Translations under genes and position numbers: made by a program
The notes under the pieces: generated by a model
The model's input: only the letters and a program-made list of their open reading frames with translations
What the model was told of the DNA's origin: nothing
Database searches by the model: none
Assembly (NCBI GenBank): GCA_016617855.1
Contig: JAECUM010001125.1
Location: 97,155 to 161,154 of the forward strand
Length of the DNA stretch: 64,000 nt
Direction of reading: 5' to 3'
Source of the DNA: Megalonaias nervosa
Lineage: Eukaryota > Mollusca > Bivalvia > Unionida > Unionidae
Shown: piece by piece, positions 34,572-45,870 of the stretch
Numbering within the stretch: position 1 is the stretch's first letter
Layout of the letters: the number at the start of each line of letters is the position of its first letter

Positions 34572-36744
34572 TATAAAACCGCATGGCCGTATATAATTAC
34601 TCATACATCTAGTGTCATATGATTCTCAAACCTCTAATTGCATTAAAATACACCACATCAATACCAGAAGTTCTGGCTTCAATATTTTATCTTTATGTGC
34701 CATGACTTCCAAGTAATTTTAATTGCATATTAGGTCTCAGCAAGCCCTGGGTGTGCCTGTGCTTTAATTTAATGCATGTAAATTCACAACTAAAGGTTTG
34801 AGGATGGCAAGTAATGTATCTTATCAAAGTGTATAGACTTCTCATATAGACTGATGCATACTGAATGATGGTACATGAGCTCTAGCCCAAAACCTACAGC
34901 ATGTTGGCACTTGTCTAATACAAGCATTTGTTCTTTACTGATACATAATAAAGAATGGCCATGCCTGCCACCTAGTCCAATAAATCAGTCCTCAAACTAA
35001 ATAATCAATATAGCAAAGCACTGGAGACTGAATTATCTGGTTACCAATGCCCTAGCCCCACCCTAGGGCTGAATTTAGACACTGTGAACATATATATACC
35101 AGCCTAATAAAATCTCATTGTTCTGTAATTACTTTGAGAAATGCATGATGGGTCTTAAAACTTGCATGCAAAGACATGCTGAAAAACACACACATGGATG
35201 GGTAGATAGATTTACTTAGTTTTAATTCTGAAACCGTGATCTCATTCCATGAAAACTCTTGCTCCTTTTTCTTAAAAAAAACCAAAATAATCATTTTAAA
35301 TTTTTGGCGGTAAGATTTACTGACCACGATTCTGTAGGAAAGTAAAGAGACATACCAAAGCATGTTTACTACTCCATGCAAATCAGCCACTCTTCTGTGA
35401 TTATAAAAGCTGCACATGAATTCACTTTTGCTCATTATTATTTCCTTACTCTATGTTCCTTACACAGGCAGTTCCAGGTTTCACATCTGTGATGTGGGGA
35501 CACGACATTCTGTAAGACTTTCTCCATTTCAACTGAGGACATCTTGTGTAAGATTGGATACTTCAGTAACAAACATGTACATATAATCCAAAGTCATATC
35601 ATTTCTCATTGATGAAATTTTTTTGGAAAAGTTCAGACCTGAAGCACAAATAATAGCCTATATCATCGTGTATTGTTTACTGAATAAACTGCAGTTCTGT
35701 TATACTGTACATGTAGACCAATATATCTGCAAACATGCATTCTAAATCCTTCTTCCTGGTAAAAAGTTTACAATTTGTTGAAATGTGAAATTTCATCCAG
35801 TGTTGGATTACATCTTGCTGATGAAACAGTCACAAGAATCTGACATTAAAACACAATCAGTTAAGTCCAAAAGTTTCTTTAATTAGAGTTTTCAAACTGA
35901 CAACAAATTCTATCCATGATATTCACCAGTCTGAAATTTGCTACAACTAAGACACACGCAACTGATTTATGGACTTCAACCTTACATCACTCCTGTGAAT
36001 CAGAACTGCACATTAGCCTTGGATTTGTATTTAATTACATTCTTCCTGTAGCCTAATAATGCTTGTCTCCTTGTCAACACCAATGACCTTCAGTGTATAT
36101 GATATTCTTTCTGGACCACAAATGCAACTGCAGAGAACATTAGAAACTGCATGAAACTATAATTCACTATATTCAGCTAACACTAGTACTGGCAGTAAAA
36201 AAAAAAAATAACCCACCCTCCCTGCAAAAAGCAGCAATTCTGCAACAGATGCAAGCAGTTAATATCAGTTGTTAGAGTGTGAATACCAGTTAAGTGTGAA
36301 TATTATCTGATAAATCGTAGGCCATGAAGATTATATAATAAATTTATCTCCTTTAGCAAATATCTTCCTGCCTAACATTATCTGTTATACCAGTACATTC
36401 CTAAAAAGATTGAGATACTTTAAGAAAATCTGATAAAATTCCACCAAAGGAATGAAAATATTTAAAAGATTTACTGAGATGTACACATTTTTCATGCAGA
36501 TAAATCTGAAAAAGACATTAATAGCAGAAGCTAAAATCAACAAGTACTGATAATTTTGTAAGCTATACAAATAAAAGTGTTGGTATTGAGAAATTTTAAT
36601 GGTGCATGAAAACACAAACCACTATGAAAGGGACATCTTTGGCAACTACAATGTGATGTAATAATGGCACTGGAACCATGAAATGTGGGACACTACAGAT
36701 GCAAACTTTTAAGTCCAATACCTAAACCACTTCTCAATCTACTG
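34572..36744. other. no gene recognised
   Basis: No supported feature; a 12-nt A run lies near 36199. Confidence 0.45.
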
Positions 36745-36935
36745 TATTTCTCCCACATCCCCATCAGGCTTGCTTAAGCACCCCATTGCAGTATTTCCCC
36801 CATGATAACCACAGCATTCTCCATGATAACCCCTGCAGGCTTGCCTATGCCCCATTACAGTACTCTTCTGTTATATCCCATGCTGGCTTGCCTAAGCCCT
36901 ATTACAGTATTTCTCTGACTATCCCCAAGCAGACT
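36745..36935 (+). repeat. degenerate tandem repeat
   Basis: Three blocks share 'aggcttgcctaagcccc', 'attacagtatttct' and 'atgataaccc/atccc', starting near 36766, 36835 and 36888, with unequal unit length (about 50-70 bp). Confidence 0.55.
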
Positions 36936-37339
36936 TGACACATACATTATTTAGAAAGTGGGGTACTGAATAATAATTTAAAAAGAAAAAAAAAAACACT
37001 TTCCTAAATAAACATCTGCCAAAAATCCACAGAAGTGGAGAACAGGGTTCTCATCAGAAATGGGCTTATACTGGGGGACTCCAAGTAACTGTTGTATTGT
37101 ATGTTAATGATTTACTTGGATTTCCAAACCATGGCAGTATGCAGCTGGATCCTCTATATTATTACTGTATATCAGAAATGTAAAACTTTGTCCTACTGAT
37201 TGCAAGCTGATCACAAATTTTGTTAACTATTCCATGGTATATTAGCATAATTTATTACAGTGACTCATCCTTATTAGATATGGACTTGTCAATATCAGAA
37301 TATGATATTGTATCACACACTGTGCTACAGGACATGCTG

Positions 37340-37497
37340 GGGCCCCGTGTGGCCGAGTGGTCTAAAGCGCTCACCATTACAGATCATTGCCATTTCACCT
37401 CTGTCTGCATGGGTTTGAGTCTCGGGCTCTGCCAATGTGGGTATGAGAGACAGCTTGCCGGTAGCTTCTCGTGGGTCGGTGGTTCTTTCCGTGGTGT
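37340..37497 (+). mobile_element. SINE-1 copy, 3' truncated
   Basis: GGGGCCCCGTGTGGCCGAGT head with both pol III boxes intact and well preserved, through 'cttctcgtgggtcggtggtt' and then abruptly joined to family B at 'gtggtgttctgctgaccata'. Confidence 0.82.
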
Positions 37498-37945
37498 TCT
37501 GCTGACCATATTGGATGTCTAGGTGTTACAATTTTCTTTAGAACTAACAATACTGCATAAGAAACCTTTTAGTGACAACCCAATTCTGATACGACTTTAC
37601 ATTCAGGACAACTAGTAATAAGACATTCAAAATGGCAACTTTGGTAGCCATATTTGAGGTCACATCGGCATTAATTTTATTTAGACTAAGTAGACATGAG
37701 AAGAAATCTTTCAGTGAAAACACCAGGTTGATTTGATCATCCACTCTGGGAGAGTAGCTATATAAGATTTTCAACATTGCTGCTGGAACCCTGGATTGAA
37801 AGTGTGTGTAAAGTTTTATGGCAATCCTCCAGGTAATTTAGGAGGAGTTACTATAACAAACTTGTGCCAATGGATGGATGGATGAAAGACAAAAGGCCCA
37901 TTCCATAAATTCTAAGTTGTCTATGACCAGTAAAGCTAAAAATCA
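37498..37945 (+). repeat. family B repeat, 3' part
   Basis: 'gaccatattggatgtctagg', then 'agtgacaacccaattctgat' and 'aaagttttatggcaatcctc', ending 'tctatgaccagtaaagctaa', the same end as the 9345-10135 copy. Confidence 0.55.
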
Positions 37946-37959
37946 TTCACATGATAATT

Positions 37960-38213
37960 TGTTTCCTTGCATTGTTGTCATCAACTTGATATTGAGAGGC
38001 AGATATAAACAGGGTTCCCAGAAAGACTGCTGGTTCTGTAAAAATAGTGAAGCAAACAAAATACACCTGTTGTTATTTTGTCCATTATATCATAGACATT
38101 GGAGGCATCTTAAAAGTTGTCAGACAAAAAGGATTAATTTACATACTGAGATCAAAAGGAGGCTCTCATTAAAGTACTATAGCCATACTCTCAGTATGTC
38201 GCTCTTTAAGTAA
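37960..38213 (+). pseudogene. LINE reverse transcriptase C-terminal relic (probable)
   Basis: An open frame ending at 38213 contains C-x2-C-x8-H-x4-C (CWFCKNSEANKIHLLLFC, first Cys codon 38028-38030), followed by P-L and a basic tail. This CCHC arrangement is typical of the extreme C-terminus of many LINE ORF2 proteins. No reverse-transcriptase core is seen upstream, where family B ends. The next family B copy starts at the stop codon, so the fragment could instead be part of a larger composite repeat. Assignment is tentative. Confidence 0.45.
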
Positions 38214-38870
38214 ACAAGAGTCACCCGAGAGGACTGATGCTCTACTGGGCAAAAAGAATTTCCAGACAATCGAGATTAGAAAATTTATTCATTTTAACTG
38301 TCAATTATTGAAATCATCCATGATATGTTTCAGCGATAAGATTTTCAAATTAGCTGCTGCAGTGAAAATATTGGATGTCAGAGAGGCATCATTTTGTCAT
38401 TTTGTTTTAGGACAAAGCTGACATCATTGTAAGTCTTTTGCTGAAAACCCCATGTCATAATGATCATCCATTCAGGGGTAGCAGTGACAACATGATTCTT
38501 AAACAGTCATTGTGGCAGCCAAATTGGATGTATCATGTATGACTGGCACCATTTTCATTTAAGGCCAAGTAGGTATGATAAGAAATCTACTGGTGAAAAC
38601 CCAATGGCTCTATAACCATCCATTAGGAAGGAGTAGAGATAATATTTTGAAGACATTACTTTCCATTCAGGAACAGCAGCAATAACAAGATTTCCAAAAG
38701 ACTGCTGTTGTGGCTGTGGTGAACGTCAGATAGACACCATTTTAATTTAAAACCAACTACGCATCAGAAGAAAAACCTCATGTTGACACGAATATCCATT
38801 CAGGAGGAGTCAGCAGTAACAATATACTGGATGTCAGAGATATATGAATGATTGCCTTGAAATCAGAACA
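38212..38870 (+). repeat. family B repeat, 5' part and cycles
   Basis: Begins 'aacaagagtcacccgagagg', 'actgatgctctactgggc', then 'aagaatttccagacaatcga' and repeated blocks 'aaccccatgtcataatgat', 'ccattcaggggtagcagtga', 'gaaaacccaatggctctat'. Ends within a later cycle. Confidence 0.55.
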
Positions 38871-39218
38871 TCTAAACTGATCTCACAGACTTAGAATTAT
38901 GCATCTAAACTGATCTCTCTGCATGTACAATTCATGTATCTACATAATCCATGAATCATTATCCATAATGTTAAATTTTAATTATATCTGCAGGGCTACA
39001 GTACATAAACTTGAAGAACCTATCACATTTGACATAAATGCCATTTTTTAAAGTCAAATATAGTTTATTTCTGTCCATCTAATTTAATATTTGTGCAGTA
39101 TGTTTATTCAGATGTTTTAAGCACTGAGGAATTTAACCTGAATTAATGTAATTTGTTGCTCCACAGATATTTACTAATGACTTCAGGAATTTCATCCATT
39201 TGCGGACCCCAAGATATA
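38871..39218. other. no gene recognised
   Basis: A small direct repeat ('tctaaactgatctc', about 38870 and 38904) is the only structure seen. Confidence 0.4.
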
Positions 39219-39371
39219 CTGTATATACCAGCTTATGTCAAGTCAAACTGCAAACAACAAAGATCCTGATCTGCCATAGCATGATGTGCCTACAGATCAG
39301 GACCTATCTGGTTTGTTCCACTGATTACTTCTAACAAACTGCACAGACCCAGATCTGCTGCCACAGGATGC
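39219..39371. mobile_element. family A MITE, 3' truncated
   Basis: Left end CTGTATATACCAGCTTATGT, first hairpin region 'gatcctgatctgccatagca' to 'cagatcaggacctatct', then 'aaactgcacagacccagatc' where the copy ends. Confidence 0.72.
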
Positions 39372-41554
39372 TGTCCTTCATGGACCAATAGGCATCAAGA
39401 CATGTTCTCTATACATCAAAATAACGAAAACTCGTACACTGGATTGAAATTTTGTTACATTATACACTACTGTGCCAGAAAAACTGGTTTGGAAACATGT
39501 GACACTCAAAAACATAAACATTTATTTAAGTTTTGTCTGTCTCAGCTTTTAAGAGAGAAAAAAATAAAAGGAACAACTCACTGGATGACATACAAACACA
39601 AACATACTAGTTCTACTCATTTGATGATGACTAAAAGCTGGAATATTTATACAGATCCAATATTCCTCAGTGGATTACCTACCTTAGGAATGATAATGCC
39701 ACTGCCATACCACTGTAAATTTTATTGTAAAATGCCACATGGAGAAAATTGTACACATTGATAACTGCATTTGGTGCAATATTTTCTCCATTGTGACTTC
39801 ACTGCAAAATGGGTAGACTTCACCAAATACAATGGTGGAAAATGGCAGAAATTCTTTACTTGCAGCGATGGGCTGACAATGTTATGAGGTAGCACACAGC
39901 TTACTGCACAATATACAAATAATGTCACAATAAAGAGCCTCCAAGTCACCAAACAAAATCTGATTATTTTCCCTTGGGTTTGCTTTTATATGTTAATCTG
40001 TGATAATGGATCCAAGGCATGATCCAGTCATACTCATGTATTGACATACAAAGATGATAGGTTTATATGACCCTGACTTCCTGTAGGGATATATTCTGTG
40101 AGAAGTATGATTTTAGATCCCTCATAGCAATGCATTATGAATTCTTAAATAGAACAAATGCCTTCTGGGATCCCAAATTACAAGTGCACACAGATTACTC
40201 TATTGTAGCAAATACTTTATTCTAAACAATACTTTACATGACCCTTAAATCTTTACTAATGGAAATGGACCAATAACATTTATTCTAAAACAGGCAAATG
40301 CTATGTGCTGTGGTTGAAATTTAAACTCAGCTTGCGGTCATGATCTTTTGCAAACACTCCAAAGACAGGCACTCACTTGGGCTGCCATTCACTTTATGCA
40401 CCTTAATCATCAATGAAAGTGCACTTGATGGGAGTGATCAGTAACCAAGACATCAAAATACAATGAAGGGATGACTACATTTGCCAGTGAGCAATAAACT
40501 TGTACAGGTGCAATGAAAATTTTTTTTGACCATAGTGATTGAAATATAAATCTTACTGACCTGGCGATGTGCAATTCCTTGGTCCATGCTGAAATTGATG
40601 AATCAGTGAAACAATAACATATGAGAAACATGCACAGCCACATTCAACAGTTCACCTGATGCAGGTAACTAGTAGGGGCTTGACAAAATTATTGATAAAT
40701 TGTTGAAGCCCTTCTAGAGAGTACAAGAGGCACGTGTGACCTTGAAACCTTGATCCTCTATCAAACCCTGCAAGACTATAAACTGCTTTTACCCTCCAAG
40801 TTTCAGATAAAATAAAACGAAACAACCTGTTGGTACATACAGGTAAGTCTTTCCTGCTGATTACAGGTGTTAACAAGTTTGCATTATCCCCAGGAGAAAT
40901 TTTATTATGAGGGTCAGGTATGTACATGTAGTGTGAAAATTCATTCATTCAGTGAGAGTAACCATCCTTGACTATTTTTTATTGCTCTTCTTTCAAACCA
41001 TTGCTGAAAAGAAAACACAGGATTTGTGGTAACCTAATTGGGGCTCAAAGTGGGTCTTAAAGAAGATGTGCTCTTCTTTTTCACCCATAATCCAGGTGAC
41101 AGCAAATACCTTGTAAAAATCATTTAGCTGATAAGAAATAAATTCAACATTGTGGATAACAGAGAGAGAGTCATACCTCTTTGGTATTTCAGAGATTGTG
41201 GGTTACTTGACCTATGAACTGAAATCTATTTGTAAAACTCACTGATTCAATCAAGAAAAGTACCCAGGTCAAAATAAAAAGTATCTGTTGTTCTGGCAAC
41301 AGTGTAAAAACAAACAATAGATAAGGAACGTCAGTACAAATTTGTCATTTTTATTACTTCTGTGTCCAACTTGTGTTAGTTCATATCCAACTTTCCAATA
41401 TACATCTACCACTATGGATGTGAAAAATGGGGGTTTTAGTTAGATTTGGTTATATTTTTTTGTTAACTTAATACAAAGTTGTAGTTTCTGGACCATATAA
41501 AAAAAGGTAGATTGGGTTACTGGAACTATACACATTTTACTTAGGACCTATTGT
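39372..41554. other. no gene recognised
   Basis: Several 75-120 codon frames (39402-39761 plus, 40652-40948 minus) carry no motif I recognise. Confidence 0.45.
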
Positions 41555-41720
41555 TAGGTAACTGAAACAGCTCAGTTGGCAGAGCACTGGACACAAAATA
41601 GGGTTGCAGGTTCAATACCAGACAGGTTCATCTGTCTCAGTGTATCTGTGGTAAAGCTACTTAGCTAACATTTCATGGGCATGATGTAACCAATAATGTG
41701 CTCATTTTAATCTGCCATTA
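41555..41720 (+). mobile_element. SINE-4, tRNA-derived
   Basis: A-box region 'cagctcagttggcagagcac' and B box 'gcaggttcaataccaga' at tRNA spacing, followed by a short body and an A/G-rich tail. The 5' arm cannot pair as a functional tRNA acceptor. Confidence 0.65.
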
Positions 41721-41892
41721 AAAAGAGAGAAAGAAAGAAAAAATACCCAACTGTTTTCAGGTACAAAATAAACAATGAAAACAGAAAATACTGAACATTC
41801 TCCTGGCAAGGTGTACTTGATAGTCTGAATATATCAACAATGATACATACAAAGACTATGTTGATTTGTAGTGCATGTAGATACTATATCTA

Positions 41893-42104
41893 CCACATAT
41901 GGTTGCTTACAAGTCAAACTGCAAACATCAAAGACCCTAATCTGCCATAACCTAATGCATCAGCCAATCAGGGTCTATGTGGTTTGTTCTACTGATTAAT
42001 CCTAACAAACTGCACAGACCCAGATCTGCCAGCACATTATGTGACTGCAGATCTGGGTCTGTGCAGTCTACAGTTGGATTAGTCTTATAAGCAAGTACAT
42101 ACGT
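41893..42104. mobile_element. family A MITE, full length
   Basis: Left end TACCACATATGGTTGCTTAC, right end 'cttataagcaagtacatacg'. The second hairpin has perfect 21-bp arms, 42009-42029 and 42047-42067 (ACTGCACAGACCCAGATCTG then C and its complement). Confidence 0.82.
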
Positions 42105-43214
42105 ACATGTAAATCTCCTTCAATTAAATATTACTTGAAAGAAATCAGCAAGGTATACAAGACACAGTCACATGACTGTCAATCAATAAAAGACCACCTG
42201 TTTTTTTAAAATATTTTTCTAAATTCCAGAAATAATGAACCTTTTGTTCTTGAGTGTTTTTTAATAAATAAAAAAAATCATCAGGCATTTTTGTATTATC
42301 AAAAACCAAACCAACTGCACAGTTTAATGGTTGTATATCTGCACAACTCAAGTTTATTATGAAAAACTTCAGTGACCTTGACCTTTGACCTGTAGAAGCC
42401 CAAATCAATATGCTTCTTTGTATCATCAAAAGTAATAAAATCTGGGAGTTATTAACTGTTGTATGTAAACCACATTACTTTCTTGGGTGCAAATGACCTT
42501 GACCATTAACCTTTGATAACCTCCTCTAGAAGCTTCATTTTATTGTCAAAAGCAATGTGTCTATTAGATTTGATAAGGTACATGTTTATTAGAAATAGGT
42601 TATTGCACAAAAATAGGTTTTCCCTTATGTTATAAATATCTTGACCTTTTAGATTACCTAATAAAAAGGTACCTTCCATTCTACAGGGCACTTCACCTGT
42701 AATGTTTGGTGAAGGAATGTGAAGCAGCAACTCAAGTTACCCTGAGGAATTTAAATCTTTAATAGAAGGATGGATGGACATGACCATAACAAAGTAAACT
42801 CTGCCTTACAACAGTGTGTGCAATAAAAATATATCCCCACATGTTGATGTGACAGAAATATTTATATTTTAAATATGCCATAAAGTGGAGAGAAAAAACT
42901 AAAACTAAAAAAACTAAAACATAGCTGCCATACATGGGTCTATGGAATATCACATCTTATCCATTTAAGCTTCTGGGTTACTATAAGTTAATACCAGGGG
43001 GCAGAGTGAGATGCCAGGGGCAAAGCTGGATGCATAAAATGCCAAGAAAGTTTAGAGATGGGGGGGTAGGAAGGATAAGGATACACCCAACAACTTATGC
43101 AAACTGCATAAATCAACTCTCCCTATAGTGTGTGTGGGTGTGTGGGTGTGGATGTGGGTGTGGGTGGTCAATTTGCACACAAATGCCTGTATCCAGTGAC
43201 TTTGTAGCACAATT
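42105..43214. other. no gene; 'gaccttgacc' repeat motifs and a GT/G-rich tract
   Basis: 'gtgaccttgacctttgacct' near 42371 and 'atgaccttgaccattaacct' near 42490 belong to a dispersed repeat with 'tatcatcaaaagtaataaa'. A G/T-rich tract (gtgtgggtgtggatgtgggt type) lies at 43129-43168. Confidence 0.45.
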
Positions 43215-43660
43215 TTTTTTTTTTTGTTAGGACCAACTAAACATTACAAGTTTTCAAGAGAAAATTATCACGTTGACATGACTTTACATTTTAGAGTGTA
43301 ACGACAAGAAGAACTTCAAGATTGCTTTATTGGTTACCATAAGAGATGTCATACCAGGACCATTTCATTAAGGACCAACAAGACATCATTGGAATTCTTT
43401 TAGTGAAAACCCCATGTTGATAGGAACATCAGTTCAGGAGTAGTAGCAATTAAGATTTTTGAGATGGCAACTGCTGCACCATTGACAGTGAGGATCAAAT
43501 AGACTTTGGGATGAATGTGTGTGCAAGTTTCATGGTGATCATCCAAGTTCTTTAGAAGAACTAGCAATAAAATACTTTAAGTTAAGGGTTTGATGGACAA
43601 ACTTTGCTAATGAATGGATGAACCATGACCAGTCGAGCTAAAACCCAATTCTGAGGTGCT
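43215..43660 (+). repeat. family B repeat
   Basis: 'aggaccaactaaacattaca', 'gaaaaccccatgttgatagg', 'caagtttcatggtgatcatc', and end 'catgaccagtcgagctaaaa'. Confidence 0.55.
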
Positions 43661-43721
43661 GCCACTGCTGACGACATAAGCATTGCTGTCTTTCATTTTT
43701 CCCAAAAAATACAACATTCAA

Positions 43722-44308
43722 TACTCTGCCTTTACACTTGCGATAGATATGATACTAAAAGAGAATTTACATTAAGTATTCCACATTTACTCTTGCAATA
43801 TGTCATACCAAAAGAGAATTTACATTAAGTATTCCACATTTACTCTTGCAATATGTCATACCAAAAGAGAATTTACATTAAGTACTCTGCCTTTACACTT
43901 TACGCTTGTGATAGATGTGATACCAGAAGAGAATTTACATTAAGTACTCCGCCTTTACACTTTATACTTGTGATAGATGTGATACCAGAAGAGAATTTAC
44001 ATTAAGTACTCCGCCTTTACACTTTATACTTGTGATAGATGTGATACCAGAAGAGAATTTACATTAAGTACTCCGCCTTTACACTTTATACTTGTGATAG
44101 ATGTGATACCAGAAGAGAATTTACATTAAGTACTCCGCCTTTACACTTTATACTTGTGATAGATGTGATACCAGAAGAGAATTTACATTAAGTACTCCGC
44201 CTTTACACTTTATACTTGTGATAGATGTGATACCAGAAGAGAATTTACATTAAGTACTCCGCCTTTACACTTTATACTTGTGATAGATATGATACCAGAA
44301 GAGAATTG
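43722..44308 (+). repeat. 62-bp minisatellite with a divergent 5' edge
   Basis: 'gataccagaagagaatttac' recurs at exact 62-bp spacing (43919, 43981, 44043, 44105, 44167, 44229, 44291) and the central units are identical. At the 5' edge the spacing is 53 bp (43751, 43804, 43857) and the units read 'cataccaaaagag', with a different linker. The pattern fits recent homogenisation of the interior by unequal exchange. Confidence 0.93.
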
Positions 44309-44448
44309 AAAGAGACTTTACAAATCAGCAAATAATTTATATAGTGCTTCTTTGACATAAGAATGATCAAATTTCTTCAAAAACTGTAACCTTCCATCTG
44401 CTTCTCTTTATGTAAATCAGTAAGTACTGCATGCAATACAAGAACATG
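44309..44448. other. no gene recognised
   Basis: Short spacer between the minisatellite and the LINE relic. Confidence 0.4.
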
Positions 44449-44976
44449 TACAGACTTCGGCGGATGCAATCTAATATCCAGTCACAGGGGTGTATTTTGA
44501 TGTGACCAGAAAATTGGTAGATCAATATATGAAAGGATAGATTTTCACAAGGCAGTTCTTGTATATGAATGTCTACATGGAACTGCACCAAAGTATCTTC
44601 AGGGTTTATTCAGGCCTTTTCAACACAGTACCAGTTGAGATCAATGTCACATGGAAACCTTCAACTACGAAAAACCAAGAACGGAGGAATCTTTTTAAAA
44701 AATCTTTCAGTACTCTGGTACAGTTCTGTGGAACATGCTTCCACTACATGTAAAATCTGCAGAAAATATTTACATTATTTAAGAAGAGATATCATGATTA
44801 TGTATGTGTTACCAATAGATACTGGAATTTTGTATTTTAATAATGAACACATTAAAATGAACAGTAATTATTGGTACTGTTATCTCTCATATAATGCACA
44901 TTATTATACTCTTCTTAAGAGAGCCTCAAGGGAGAATAGTCCTTGAATAATTGAGCAACCCTCTGTAAATAAAGTA

Positions 44977-45027
<51 letters not shown>
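44449..45027 (+). pseudogene. LINE 3' end (CR1/L2-like), frameshifted, (ATT)n tail
   Basis: Translations in alternating frames give the C-terminal reverse transcriptase signature of CR1/L2-type LINEs: YRLRRMQ, then RIDFHKAVLVYECLHGTAPK followed by YLQGLFRPF (from 44534), LRSMSHGNL in a shifted frame, and TVLWNMLPLHVKSAENIYI (about 44711-44780). Frameshifts and stops separate the blocks, so it is a dead copy, 5' truncated. Its noncoding 3' end runs to 'gtaaataaagtattttt' and an (ATT)n tract at about 44980-45027, the kind of simple-repeat tail that such LINEs use for priming. Confidence 0.75.
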
Positions 45028-45029
<2 letters not shown>

Positions 45030-45828
45030 TCCTGGTAACTGTACAAAAAAGAAAAGGAGTTAAGCTGAGAAGTCAGCTCAACCCAGAACAATACCAAAAT
45101 AAAGGTAGCTGAATGATGATTTAGGCCAAACCATATTTCTCTTCAGAAGTGCCAGAATATGCCCCATTCTACATGTAGTTAATTCCAAGTCAATGCACCT
45201 ATTTTGTTGTAGATAGCATTTCACATATTCCAGGAAGATTTAACTCCTTAATACTTCCAACAATATAAACTACCCCCCCCCCCAGTCTACATACAAACAA
45301 ATTCCATATTCAAAACAATGAGGTCTGGGCTTTAGAGTAAATCAAATCAGTGTTTTCACGATTGTATTGATTCCAATTGGGGGTTTATTTCAAATTTCCA
45401 ACGGCATTAAATCGGATTTTCACAACAGCCATAATTGATTCAAATCAGGGTTCATTCTCCTCTCTCTATTCTGGTAATCAATCTAAGAACATTAACTTGT
45501 GATAAGACTAATGACAAGTCTGATGAGTTATCTCCCCTAACACACAAACTGTATAAACTGTTTTGGCAGATTATACAATACAGATAATTTTAAAGTGCTC
45601 TTGTTCACAAACTGGGTCATGTTTCCATAATGTAAAACACTGATTATCTAGAATCATTAAGACAGGAAACATGTTAATTCAAATGTGTTGAATATGAAGT
45701 AAAATTGGTACAGGTACAGGCTATTTCATTGATTTGGAATTGTTAAACTTTCTGTCTAAATGAACAGCTTTACACAAACATCAACACAGTTTGTTTTTTC
45801 AGCAAGGCAGCAACTACTACATGTACTT

Positions 45829-45870
<42 letters not shown>

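Noticed and set aside
43722..44308. CRISPR array
   Set aside because: Units are contiguous and identical along their full 62 bp, with no unique spacers, in a eukaryotic context.
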